A stretch of DNA of 29,371 nucleotides from Entrophospora sp. SA101 (GCA_958430865.1 CAUDNR010000529.1:1-29371), one strand, 5' to 3'. Counted from the stretch's first letter, positions 10,257 to 20,785 are shown. Program-made: numbers and translations. The notes: generated from the sequence alone by a model not told the origin.

Positions 10257-11631
10257 TCATTTATAATGTAACGTCCACGGCTTTCTAACTCTATCGTTGT
10301 TGTCTCTTTGTCTCACCAATTCTTCTATATCATTTTCCATTTGAATAATACCCGCTGTCATTATTCTGACAGTATCCAACCAAACGTAATTTCCTTGATC
10401 TAATTGATTTCTGACTCTTTTTGTAAATTTCTCTAGCTTATTAACATATTCAGTATGTTGTTCACGATTTAACCCTTGATCAGTTTTTTCTTTACTATCT
10501 AAAGTTTCAGATGGTAGTGTTGGATTGTTTACTAAAGATAATTGAGCAAAAGGTTGGTATGTAGGGATTGATGGAACAATATAATTATTATGAATAATTG
10601 GTACTGTGAGATTAGAATTGATTGTGTTGTTTGTACCTGTGGCGGCAGCGTTGATAATATTAGTATTATCAGTAGTGGTTAAGGATTGGCTGAATCCTTG
10701 TGGGCTAAATTGTTCAGGTGAAACGACGGAATATCGAGTAACAAGACTAGGTACTTTTAACGAAGCAACCCCCTCCCAGTAGGTATGGATCTGTCTTGAT
10801 GTATAATTTTTCATCAAGCCTTTTACTCTCAGTAATTGACGAAGTTGAATAGGATCCAAAAGAACATTTTCTTCGATTTCTTTTCTACATTCTTCACCGA
10901 TCTCTGAGTTGATCGCAGGTTTGCCATGAAGTAAGGCATGGCTGATTTCTAACATTGCTTCGCCAGCAGGCAAATCAATTTTCATTTGCATTTTTCCTTG
11001 ACAAGGAAAGCGTTCCATTCGTTTTCTATTCGATCCTTCTTTGTGCTCTTTCATTGATACAATAGACTGACTACAGACATAATAAAATTTGGCAACATCT
11101 TTATGACGCATTGAAGTATTCATACAGTTATAACTAATTGATTAAATAAAATTTTCATTTATTGTTTAAATATTGAAAAAAAAAAAAGTTTTGAAAATGA
11201 ATATAATGTTACGAATAATCTATAAGTGATGATTGCACTTACGTCCAATTATATTCATCAGCTCTTTCTACTTCTTCAACTATCAAACGTGCAATATCTT
11301 TAGGTTTCTCGTTACCAGTAATTTCATTAGAAATGTTTAAAGCAATTCGTAAATTTAAAGCTGCACATGGAGGATTTCCACCAGGATCAGAAGTAGAATT
11401 TGCAAGAAATGTCTTGATTTCAGCAGCAACGTGAGATGATAACTCCATAAAACCTAAAGCCTTAAGAGGGGCTCGTACATTAGCAGTTCCTTCTTCTTCA
11501 CGTTTTCTTTTTAAATTTTGTTTCTTGAGAGCTCGTTGCTCGATACAGTGCTGACAAGTTTTCCATTTTTTATTTTTGTGAAAAAAAGCTCCATCCTGTT
11601 TGGTTTGATGGCAAGATGTACACACCGGCAT
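10257..11631 (-). CDS. Cys-rich (zinc-ribbon-like) protein of unknown function (2 exons, 421 aa)
   Basis: Exons in transcript order: 11631-11243 and 11133-10257, with donor GTAAGT and acceptor ATTAG, frame kept. The chosen start gives MPVCTSCHQTK at the N terminus; an in-frame upstream ATG at 11704-11706 would add 25 residues and make 446 aa. Cys4, Cys7, Cys26 and Cys29 form a CxxC-x18-CxxC pair likely to bind zinc, followed by a basic stretch (KKQNLKRKREEE) that could be a nuclear signal. The middle is Thr/Asn-rich and low complexity; the C terminus is charged and may be helical. The arrangement suggests a nuclear DNA- or RNA-binding protein. I recall similar short Cys-rich N termini in expanded, uncharacterised families of arbuscular mycorrhizal fungi, but cannot name one. 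Single copy here, excluded from the duplication. Confidence 0.75.
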
Positions 11632-11706
11632 TTTTTTGAAGTATTTATTTGAAAAAAATATATATGTTGGGAGAACAAAAGGTTTTACAAGCTTTTTTTT
11701 TGGCAA

Positions 11707-12023
11707 ATGTGTTGGAAGTTACACGAACATCAGTATTGTTTAAAAAAAAAATTAATTAATTACACGAGTGGTTGGCTCATCAGGAGGTGAGTGATATTAT
11801 TATATACATAGTACAACCAATCAAATAGCCACGTTCAAAAGAACTATACCAAAGAATTATAACTACCACTTTATTACTACTAATTTTGATCAGTTTTTTT
11901 TACTTTGTTACTATTACTATACTAAAATTAGTTAGTTCGCTTCATCATCAAAACCTTCATTCGGTCCCATTGTCATATGTACCATTGGTTTTCTGCCTTC
12001 CTGACAAAGGGAGCAAAAGAGCT
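11707..12023. other. Intergenic, no gene supported
   Basis: Upstream flank of the zinc-ribbon gene. A short minus-strand stretch ending at about 11940 reads as a plausible peptide tail with a CxxC pair (CSLCQEGRKP, then GPNEGFDDEAN), but no matching upstream exon was found. Confidence 0.4.
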
Positions 12024-12141
12024 ATGGTGATGATGATGTGATGATGATGGTGATGATGATGATGATGATGACGATGACGATGATGATCATGAATGGTGAT
12101 GATCATGAATGGTGGTGATGACGATGACGATGACGATGACT
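12024..12141. repeat. (GAT)n / (GACGAT)n microsatellite
   Basis: An imperfect trinucleotide array of TGATGA interrupted by TGACGA and GATCATGAATGG units. Any open frame through it is a poly-His or poly-Asp/Met translation of the repeat. 12142-12680 beyond it is AT-rich with no gene seen, apart from a short TAATACTAATAC array near 12270-12325. Confidence 0.85.
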
Positions 12142-12684
12142 GCCATATGGAATAATAAATGCCATCATATGATGAGTAATAAGCGTTCGACCTCAATAGT
12201 TGGGCAACAGAATCTTACGGAGAGGGGTGGGAAAAAAAATTTTTTTGGGTGAATATAATTCGAAATCTAATACCTGATGCTAATACTAACACTAATACCA
12301 ATCACACTAATACTAATACTAATACTTTGGAATCTAAATCGAAAATCAAAATAATAAATGAATAAATTCCTTTTTGCTTATTTATAAATTGTCATTGTCT
12401 CCTATCACGCTATACCCATACCGACCGACATGGCCAATCAATCAATATTTATTTGAGAAAATTTGCTACAAGATCTTATTTGAACCTAAAATAATTATAA
12501 TAATAATCAATCTTAGCTTTAATATAATAATGATTATTAATTAGGGTTATAAATTTTTTTAATCAAGAATAATTATTTGTTTCTTTATCTTCTTCTATAA
12601 TCAAGCAATTTATTATTATTGAGAAATGATAAATGATAATTATGCTGAAAATAAATTACTTGTTTATTTAAATCATCTAGGGAA

Positions 12685-13426
12685 TCCTGTTTGTAAAAAA
12701 GCCCATACATAAAAAATTAGTTTATTAATGTGAGTATGTATTTATGATATAAATACAAGTTTACGTACATCTTTTTTTTCTTTCGTCTTTTTTATTTTGC
12801 TTTGAAACGGCATTTTTTATAAACCTTGAAGCTGCTACACGATCAATAGTCAATATTGGTTTTGGTGGATCAACTGTGTTTGTAATTTTTACAGAAGCAT
12901 CTTCTATCCGTGCCTTTTGAATTATTATTATTATTGTTGTTGTTATTTTTAAGTAAAAATGGTTTTTTTTTAATAAATAATAAAATCAAAAAAAAAAATT
13001 TTTGATATCAATCACCAATTGTTCTTCTATAAGCTTTGTCTTTGCGTTTGGATTTTGGTTTTGAAGTTCTAAATAAACTAATAAATCAAATAAATTTAAT
13101 CAATAACAAAATCAATGAAAATTATTTTATGCCTAGACCATATATAGGTATATGTATATATGTATATATAACTTACTGTTAGTTAATGTATTTATTGTAT
13201 ATCCATATAATGTGTATAACCTTGCACGTTGAATTGGTTCCATAGCTGAAGCTAGTTGACTTAATGGTTGTTCGTGTAATGTTTTTACTAAACCTTCTAT
13301 TTCTTCAAAGCTACTATCAAGATCATCAATTGTCTTTTGAACTTTTATAAGTAATAATTCAGTTTGTCTATCCAACTCCTCGTCACCTGTCATGATCGTT
13401 AAAGAGGCATTATTAGCATTTGCCAT
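12685..13426 (-). CDS. C1D/Lrp1 (Rrp47) nuclear exosome cofactor (3-4 exons, 152 or 154 aa)
   Basis: Sas10/C1D-family protein that partners the exosome-associated nuclease Rrp6 in nuclear RNA processing and decay. Exons: 13426-13177, 13077-13016, 12913-12769, then either a final exon containing only the last two bases of TGA (12686-12685) after an 82-bp intron, or read-through to TAA at 12761-12763. Both end within two residues of each other. Features: an N-terminal helical domain with LDRQTELLL and SQLASAMEPIQRARLYTLYG, the C1D core YTINTLTN continuing across the junction into YLELQNQNP, and a basic C-terminal tail (KQNKKDERKKR) as expected for RNA binding. Divergent from the FHA gene with 105 bp between start codons. 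Confidence 0.85.
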
Positions 13427-13531
13427 TTTATATTATTATTTCAAAAAAAAAAAATATATCAAACATCGTCGTGATCTGCATAAAGCATATGTATTTATTT
13501 TAAATTGATCAACAACATAATCATTATTATT
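13427..13531. promoter_or_regulatory. Bidirectional promoter of C1D and SNIP1-like genes
   Basis: Only 105 bp separate the two divergent start codons, so they must share core promoter sequence. The stretch is AT-rich with an A-run (13443-13454) and a short GC-richer patch, CATCGTCGTGATCTGC (about 13465-13480). No clear TATA box can be assigned to either side. Confidence 0.6.
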
Positions 13532-14248
13532 ATGGATTCTACCTCTAAAAATAAAAAACGGAATGAAGAAGACACAGCACCAACAGTAGTAGCAAAACCT
13601 AATTTTGAATTATCAGGGAAACTTGCAGCGGAAACAAATTCATTTAATGGTGTCGTATTAAAATATTATGAACCACCAGAAGCAAAATTGCCAACAAAAA
13701 AATGGAGACTTTATGTTTTTAAAGGGGATCAACAAATAGGTATTGAAACTTTTTTATATGTACATAACTAGATATATATACACACAATGTGATTCATCTG
13801 AAGTGTATTTAATAGATGTTCTTCATATACATCGACAAAGTGCATATTTATTAGGCCGTGAAAGAAAGGTAGGTATTATTGACATTATATTCAATGTTTT
13901 TTATATGGTGTTGACTTCCTTCCTCCCATTAGATTTAATTGTTTGTTATAATGTTAGGTTGCTGACATTCCAATTGATCACCCTTCATGTTCTAGTCAAC
14001 ACGCAGCATTACAATTTCGTGAAGTACTAGTAAAAGATAAAACAACAGGAGAATCCAAATATGAAATAAAACCTTATATAATTGATCTTGAATCAACAAA
14101 TTCAACTTTTGTTAATAAAAAACCTATTCCACCTTCAAGATATGTCGAATTGTTTCCTTCTGATGTATTGAAATTTGGATTTAGTAGTAGAGATTACGTT
14201 TTGATTCACGATGAATATGACGACAATACTATTTCAGGTAAAGATTAA
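13532..14248 (+). CDS. SNIP1/Pml1-like FHA-domain protein (3 exons, 183 aa)
   Basis: FHA phosphopeptide-binding protein of the SNIP1 (animal) / Pml1 (yeast RES complex) type, acting in pre-mRNA splicing and retention. Exons: 13532-13739, 13816-13868, 13958-14248. The second exon's acceptor was chosen because the spacing from WRLY to IHRQSAYLLGR then matches the family; an alternative AG at 13803 adds four residues. Diagnostic pieces are IHRQSAYLLGRERK, DIPIDHPSCSSQHAALQFRE, and PYIIDLESTNSTFVNKKPI followed by LKFGFSSRDYVLIHDEY, that is the complete FHA fold with GR, SxQH and the N-[ST]-x-F loop. An in-frame ATG at 13505 is less likely as the start (poly-Ile). The N-terminal part is short and lacks the long Arg/Ser region of animal SNIP1. 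Convergent with the ARID gene. Confidence 0.9.
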
Positions 14249-14424
14249 TTGATTATAATAGTGCGTTTTTGAGGTAAGAAAATTTTTTTCATCAATATTA
14301 TATTTGTATTAATTAGGTTTTATTTATTAAACTTTATATATCTAATGTTATATTATGTTATATTGTGTAAGAAAGTATGATTAATCTCTATATTTTTTAA
14401 AAAAAATTAATTAAATTGCTCGCA
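14156..14424. repeat. 269-bp tandem duplication, unit 1
   Basis: Identical by reading to 14425-14693. It holds the last 31 codons including the stop of the FHA gene, the intergenic spacer, and a short stretch matching the final codons of the ARID gene. Confidence 0.95.
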
Positions 14425-14693
14425 CCTTCTGATGTATTGAAATTTGGATTTAGTAGTAGAGATTACGTTTTGATTCACGATGAATATGACGACAATACTA
14501 TTTCAGGTAAAGATTAATTGATTATAATAGTGCGTTTTTGAGGTAAGAAAATTTTTTTCATCAATATTATATTTGTATTAATTAGGTTTTATTTATTAAA
14601 CTTTATATATCTAATGTTATATTATGTTATATTGTGTAAGAAAGTATGATTAATCTCTATATTTTTTAAAAAAAATTAATTAAATTGCTCGCA
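14425..14693. repeat. 269-bp tandem duplication, unit 2 (with orphan FHA 3' end)
   Basis: Second unit of the tandem pair. Its left part (14425-14517) is a spare copy of the 3' end of the FHA gene, cut off from any upstream exon and so a pseudogene fragment. Its right end supplies the true last codons and stop of the ARID gene (14680-14693). No difference from unit 1 was found by eye, which indicates a recent event. Confidence 0.95.
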
Positions 14694-17370
14694 TGTTACT
14701 CAAAGTTTCAGCTAAGTTCTTTGATAATGCAACACAACTTGTAAGCATTTCTGCTAAATCTTTTTCATACGCAACAAAATGTTGAAGGTTTGCTGATGAT
14801 AAAGATAAATTTCTTAAAACTAACGAGGCTAATAATGGAATTCCAATAGCATCCCCGATATTGTCTGATTTAACATAAGTTTTATAAGTGTAAATTCCAT
14901 TATTTCTACCATATTTATTTACAATATCTGGTCTTCTCTTGTGTTTTTTACTATCTTCATCTTCTGGTTGAATAGGGAAATGAGTTTTCAAGTGAGCTAT
15001 GACGGTTGTGATATTTTCTGTGCCAGATGAAAATCTGTTACAATTCAACCAATTACATGTATACTGTTTCCTTTCTGATAAATGTTCAATAACTAAATGT
15101 TCCATCAATTTACTTTCATCTTCGAAAGATGCTTCTTGACAATCAGCCCATTTACAATTGTACAATGGATTGTCTTGTTGAATTTCATCTTTTGATAGTA
15201 TTGGTCTAATACCTTGAATCATATATTTGTATGATCCATCCGATGCTGTAACCATGATCGCAGAAGAATCTGGAAATACACGATTAACAAGTTTAATAAC
15301 TTCTGCTGCTGGCATCATAGGACATTGAGAATTTTGGAATTGATCACGATAAGCAAACCATATATCTGTTTGTAAAACTCCATCAAATGGTGATTCTTCA
15401 TATGCAGTTCTGAGCCTATTATTATCATTATGAATATTAAAAATTGTTAATTGTATATTAAAATACCAAACCGACAAATCATACAAATTCAATTATATAC
15501 CATTCTAAAGATCTATACGGTTCTATAAGACTTTCAAAATCACCATGTAATTGGGGTGGCCTTCTTTCAATTGGGGGTATCCTTTCATGAATTTGAGATT
15601 CCACACTTGAACCATGCCTTAAATAACCGATCAAAAGACGTACAAGGTTTCCTGGGGCATACTCTACCATACGAGATGCTGTTTCCTCAGAAGTAGACAA
15701 ATAATACAACAACTCTAAAACGGCCTTACTCAACTCTTCGTCATCATCTATCAAAAGCAGATTTACTAAATGTTGCACAGCACGAGAATCAACATCTTTA
15801 ATAAATTCAGAGTTTTGTTCATTTCCAGCCAAACACGACATTGCTGTGATACTGTGTATGACCAATGCAATATCATCCGAAAAGATAAGTCTTCGTAAAA
15901 CTACCAAAAGCTCATCCTCACTACTATTTAATTTAATAATATGACTCATGCTTTTAATAATCTCTATACAATAAATTCTAATTTGAGGAAATTTTAAAAA
16001 TGCTGGTAGCGTGAGTGCCTCCATCACAAATTTTTGTACCAATTTGTTGAAAGACATCAGTTCAGCATTATAATTATAAAAAGACAAATTCCTTAAAATT
16101 AAAAATATCTGAGTTGCTCTTTGTAAATGTAAATAATTATTCAAATCATTAAAATAGTCATCAACCGTTGATTCTGTTGAATGTTGATTTGCCTCATACA
16201 AATCTGTTACTTGTGTGTAAAAATTGCTTAAATGTGTAAGAAATATATCTAAAAGTTCTGGGATTTTGTCTAATTTGAATTTGATCATTTGGTCTATAGA
16301 TACTTTTAGTAAAGTATCTAATGCCCAATCTATTTCATTAGCTAGTTGTGATTTCAAAGCAAGAAGTATCCTATTTAAATGACCTCCACTCAAAATTGAA
16401 TCTGTAATTCATAAATAATTAAATAGATAATCAAATTAATTATTAGGTTGAAAAATAATAAAGCGTAATTATAAAATAATAATAATAATAATAAATATGA
16501 TTTGCCTTTTTCATCATCTGAATCATCTCTCATTCCCATATTAAAACCTATTGGTAGGCTGTAAAGCATTCTTTGTGTTGGATTAATATAGTCTTATTAA
16601 AATTATTAATGTTATTAGTATTGAGTATTTACATTCACAAAAATAAAAATAAAAATAAAATATACAAAATGGTGTTGTCAATTATCTTACATTCATTTCT
16701 TGGAATTTCATATGGTACAATCTTTAAAGCTCGATTTGATGGAACAGGAGCTGTTTGTGGCGCAAAATGTGGGGTATCATTAAGGTGATAATGTTGTTGT
16801 TGTTGATGTTGTTGTGATATCTGTGGCGAAGATATTTGTTTTCCAGGAATTCCACCATAAGGAACTTTTTTACCCCAAAAATGTTCTAATTCATATGGTT
16901 CCAAGAATCTTATATAAATATTTTTCATCACAAAAGCACTATTTGTGCAAGTTTGTGGAAAATTAAAAGGTTCGCATATTTTTTTCCATGATTTCTCTGC
17001 GCATATTCTTTCACAACCCCCCTCAGCAATCACCATTTGATAAATTTTATACAGATCTAATTTCTTTGATCCTAAAACAGGTTCTTTTTGAAAAGTAGTT
17101 CTATTTATTGTAGAGAATAATATACACACACATTCATATATATAAGCCTACATGGTTCTTGCAAAAAAAAAAGGAAGATTTATTTATTTTTATTTACCCG
17201 TGATCTTTATGGAACTCTTCAAGACTTTTTATGAAGGCTGTATATTCTGGGGTTCTATCAATCGCATCTTCTACTGATTTTATAGAGCGTGGCGCCAAAT
17301 TAGGTTTGGGTTCACGAAGAATGGATAAAAATTCATCATTTGATTTATGTATTTTTAGTCTTTTAGTCAT
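14680..17370 (-). CDS. ARID2/Rsc9-like chromatin remodeller subunit (5 exons, 768 aa)
   Basis: Subunit of SWI/SNF-class (RSC/PBAF) nucleosome remodelling complexes. Exons in transcript order: 17370-17198, 17100-16691, 16592-16506, 16401-15501, 15415-14680; phases agree throughout. An ARID DNA-binding domain spans about 40-132 (TPEYTAFIKSLEEFHKDHG, then LDLYKIYQMVIAEGG). A His/Gln-rich linker follows, then a long helical, armadillo-like region in exon 4 (about 225-523), an RFX-like domain (about 527-600, QTDIWFAYRDQF and KLVNRVFPDS), and two C2H2 zinc fingers (Cys611, Cys616, His630, His635; Cys644, Cys649, His665, His669). Order and length fit ARID2/Rsc9. The intron between exons 3 and 4 (16505-16402) appears to be GC-AG. 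The last codons lie in tandem-duplication unit 2. Confidence 0.9.
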
Positions 17371-17456
17371 TTTTTTTGAATAGAAGAATTAAAACCAAAA
17401 GTGAACATTTGTACTACGAATGATTACAGGACCAATTAAATAATTGGGGGACATGT

Positions 17457-17529
17457 ACACTACCTGGACAAAAGTATAGGGACACCTGCAGATCATCACA
17501 AATAATTGAATAAAGTGACATGACAAAAA
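17457..17529. mobile_element. Probable Tc1/mariner-like terminal repeat, cut by gap
   Basis: CACTACCTGGACAAAAGTAT followed by AGGGACACC, preceded by TA, resembles Tc1-type terminal inverted repeats (…CAAAAGTATTGGGACAC…). The other end is not visible because the N gap follows. Family resemblance is from memory and not verified. Confidence 0.45.
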
Positions 17530-17539
17530 NNNNNNNNNN
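17530..17539. other. Assembly gap (10 N)
   Basis: Ten N characters join two contigs; the true size and content are unknown. All linkage between the copy 1 side (1-17529) and the copy 2 side (17540-29371) rests on scaffolding. 17540-17855 beyond it is AT-rich with no gene seen. Confidence 1.
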
Positions 17540-17855
17540 ATCTAATATCAACAATGCTCTCTACCTGTAATTCTTGTATCTGGATTAATTCCATCAACTC
17601 TAACTAACTCCTTACACCAATATTATTATTGCTCATAAAAAATCAATCATTTTTCACACCATAATAAAGTTTCCTATAAAATGCTTGGTCATAATTAAAA
17701 TTTAATATATTAGTATAAACCATACTTTATTTGTTTAAAATAAATGATAGTATAAAGACATACAAAGTGAGCATGATTCCGTAAATATTTATAACATTTA
17801 ATTTACCTTTGTACGCACTAACAGATTTCTACATATATGAATATAAAGTCAAAAT

Positions 17856-18065
17856 TTGACTTTAAGGCTGAGATTATTTTCGGTTTTATTAACAACTTGC
17901 TTCAAAAAAATTTTTAAAGCAGATACATATGACAAAGAAGTTATGTATCAAATTTGGTGGCAATTGCCACACGACAAGGGTATCAAACGAGGGTATGAAG
18001 ACATTCAATTCGAAATTTTATTAATAAAAAATTGTGTAGATCACTGGAAATTTTTCGGAAAATAA
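17856..18065 (+). CDS. Small open frame or 3' exon of unknown function
   Basis: A 69-codon frame. The second half (DKEVMYQIWWQLPHDKGIK, then IQFEILLIKNCVDH) looks more protein-like than random AT-rich translation; the first half does not. An acceptor-like TTTTTAAAG at about 17921 could make the second half a terminal exon whose upstream part lies before or in the gap. I do not recognise it. It ends 41 bp before a hairpin MITE. Confidence 0.25.
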   Translation: MTLRLRLFSVLLTTCFKKIFKADTYDKEVMYQIWWQLPHDKGIKRGYEDIQFEILLIKNCVDHWKFFGK

Positions 18066-18106
18066 ACTTGCCCCTTGATTTTTAGGACATGTCACACGAC
18101 TATTAA

Positions 18107-18319
18107 GGGTAAGGATAGGACGGTTTATGTCACGTCCGGCGACGAATAATATTTTTATAATTGATCCGGGATGATTAATTACTAAATTATAAGTGACAAT
18201 TAATTTGTCTTGTTTTGGCAATATAAATGTCACCTGTAATTTAGTATTTTAATCGTCACTGATCAATTATAAAAATATTATTCGTCGCCGGACGTGACAT
18301 AAACCGTCCCCATCCCTAC
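18107..18319. mobile_element. 213-bp fold-back MITE with TTAA target duplication
   Basis: The two halves are near-complete inverted copies: ACGGTTTATGTCACGTCCGG runs inward from the left, and its exact complement runs inward from the right. Homology of the arms extends to about 100 bp with a small loop near 18200-18225. TTAA lies on both sides (18103-18106, 18320-18323). Non-coding; an open frame on the minus strand there is an accident of the hairpin. TTAA duplications are the hallmark of piggyBac-type transposition, so a piggyBac-related MITE is possible. Confidence 0.8.
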
Positions 18320-18506
18320 TTAAGGGATAGTATAGTAAAATAAAATTAACTAAATACTCTTTATTTCATTGGTCGAAAATAATTTCACGTGATATTTTCC
18401 CACATAGCCTATTTGTATCAATAATTTTCTTAAATTCTATTGGCTAAAACTCTTAGTCTGCTTGTATCACAATTATTTTCTTGAAATTTATTGGTAAAAT
18501 TTGTAA

Positions 18507-19106
18507 CACCACTTGTATCACTTGATGGATTTTACCATTGCCTACTGTAAGACTTTTGAAACTCATACAGAACATATACTAGATTTAATGAAGAAAGGGA
18601 TGCATTACTTGAAAAGTCAAAAATGTTTGGCATTCCAATGGGTATAAGTATGTGTGGTGGTAATGAAAAAGTCATGCTCCTATAAAAAATTATTGACTGA
18701 AAATATATGGGAAATGTACAGGAAACAGTACATGAACCATATGTTATTTTTTATAGGGTATGGCTTTATGGCATTTGAGCAATCTAGTCTTAGTGTATCA
18801 GCAAATGAACCCTTAGATCCTCAAGAGGCTAAATGGATTTCAGACATAATGAGAGGCGGATTGATATTGGCCAAAAATGAATGGAAAGGTTATGGAGGTC
18901 AATATGACTTTACCAGTATGTATCCTTATTAATTACAAAAATTCTTCTTTTCTATCAAAAAGGGAAAATTTGACATGATCCCAGATTATAAATACAATAG
19001 CCAAGGAGACATAATAATGGCCCTTGGTGAGAAACTACCTTTAGTCAATACTTTAATTATGTCAATGACTAAAGTCAAAAGTTTTGCCACTTTGGAAGAA
19101 AAGTAA
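18507..19106 (+). pseudogene. Family B DNA polymerase relic, copy 2
   Basis: Same relic as at 2491-3090 with the same frameshifts and the same internal stop, so it was dead before duplication. It differs by one synonymous change (18857) and by three changes after the stop (19042, 19048, 19055). Confidence 0.6.
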
Positions 19107-19511
19107 TTATGGCAATAATTATGGATTCTTAATATTCTTTATATGAATGAACATAAAATAACTATATATTAATATACATTTGACTAAAGAGTTCAAATAG
19201 TTGGAGATAATTTTGGCAACTATTAAAATTAATTATGGCAACAACAAAAAACTAACTATGAAATTACAGATACATCGATGATAATTGATTGATAAGAGGG
19301 GCAGTTATGACATTAGTAAATATTGAAAGCACCAATATTTATCAGATATTCTTTTAAAATTAATCCTATTTTTTTAGTTAATTATTGGCTTAATTTAATA
19401 AATCAATAACTCTTTTATATTGTAATTAAGTTATTGGTTAAATATTTATTTCTAAAGCTCTTTGTACTAAAATAATATCATAATCTTTTGTAGTAGTTAG
19501 GGAAAAAGAAT

Positions 19512-19672
19512 TCAAGTAAAACGAATAAAACAAATAATTCGAGTAAAAAATAATTTGAATAATTTGAGCAAATAATTGAGTAAAAAATAATTCGAATAAA
19601 GCAAATAAAGCGAATAAAGCGAATAAAACGAAGCAAATAAAGTAAATAAAACGAATAAAACGAACAAGGCAA
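19512..19672 (+). repeat. AATAAARCG minisatellite, copy 2
   Basis: Direct copy of 3496-3656; non-coding. Confidence 0.8.
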
Positions 19673-19704
19673 GTAGTAGTAATGTTAATATGCTATTAGA
19701 TATA

Positions 19705-20453
19705 CAGTCTAACCTTGTCATAACGAATGTGTGGGACTGACCACCTAAATTCGTTGTAACAAAAGTTCGTTGAGATGATCAGGATCGACAAAAATTGTTA
19801 ACATATTGGTATGACAAAAAAATTTTTTCTTTATTACAAAAAAAAAAAATTTTTTTGGTTGAGATTATTTCTTTTTAATAAGCAAATTTCGCTTTTTTGT
19901 TCAGCTGTAATAAAGTTTCACTTTTTAGATGACAATGACTGTGACTTTGTTTTTTTTTTTGATACATAACCACCCAAACAACAAGACTTGTATTTGCACC
20001 TTTTAGAATTTCATAAAAATATTTAAATCACAATTTTTAAACTGCAGGAATAATGTTTTATTATAATTTCTAAATCATGGAAAATAATCATATATTTTTA
20101 TTACAATTTTTAAATCATATTATTTTATTACAATTATAAAACATGAAAGTAATCATGCAATCTTTCGAGTTATTGACAATGTTTTTTATCACAACGATAG
20201 ATTGTATGATTCTTTTAATCATACGATTTTTAACGCATTTTTATTGGTCATTTATCACGTGAATTCGTTGTAACGCGATTAGTATATAGCTATATCAAAA
20301 AATTTTACCAAAAATTCGTTGTTCGTTGTAACAAGATTCTATTAATAAATTCGATGTAACAAAAGTTTTTTATTATTAAAAAAAAATTTTTTTTCAAAAT
20401 TCGTTGTAACAAAAATTCGTTATGACAAAATTCGTTATGACAAGGTTCAACTG
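19705..20453. mobile_element. 749-bp non-autonomous TIR element, copy 2
   Basis: Copy of 3689-4434 with both terminal repeats and TA flanks. It is 3 bp longer owing to TATA inserted near 20285 and a homopolymer change near 20380. Confidence 0.75.
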
Positions 20454-20785
20454 TAGTTAGTAATTCCCATGGCGTGATTTTTTTCCTTATTTGAATTTAA
20501 ATTTAATTCTATATTAGTATTAATACGAATTATAGTGTCGCGGTCACCTTTCCTCTTTCAAATCATAGTGACGGTAATAGTGTTGGCGGGTGACATTCAA
20601 TAGTTTTCCCGGCCCTGTAATAATTTCCCAACTTGAACAAATTATAAATAAATAATGCATGCACAAAGTAAAAATATCGATCATTTACTAGTAATAATAA
20701 TATTAGTAATAAAAATAAAACATTTACCAAAAACATTTACCAGTAATAAAATAAAAATTATTTATTAGTAATAAAAATAATCATC

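Noticed and set aside
11941..12010. Possible extra terminal exon of the C1D gene or a separate zinc-finger exon
   Set aside because: An acceptor-like CATAG precedes it, but joining it to C1D would need a 750-bp intron through a microsatellite and gives no family-like tail; no donor exon was found.
11957..12196. 79-codon His-rich minus-strand frame
   Set aside because: The His run is the (GAT)n microsatellite read on the other strand; no conserved start, intron pattern or domain.
13743..14030. 95-codon plus-strand frame within the FHA gene
   Set aside because: It runs through both introns of the FHA gene in a different frame; the spliced model gives the conserved FHA sequence.
18021..18233. 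70-codon minus-strand frame
   Set aside because: It lies mostly inside the fold-back MITE at 18107-18319 and exists because of the hairpin sequence.
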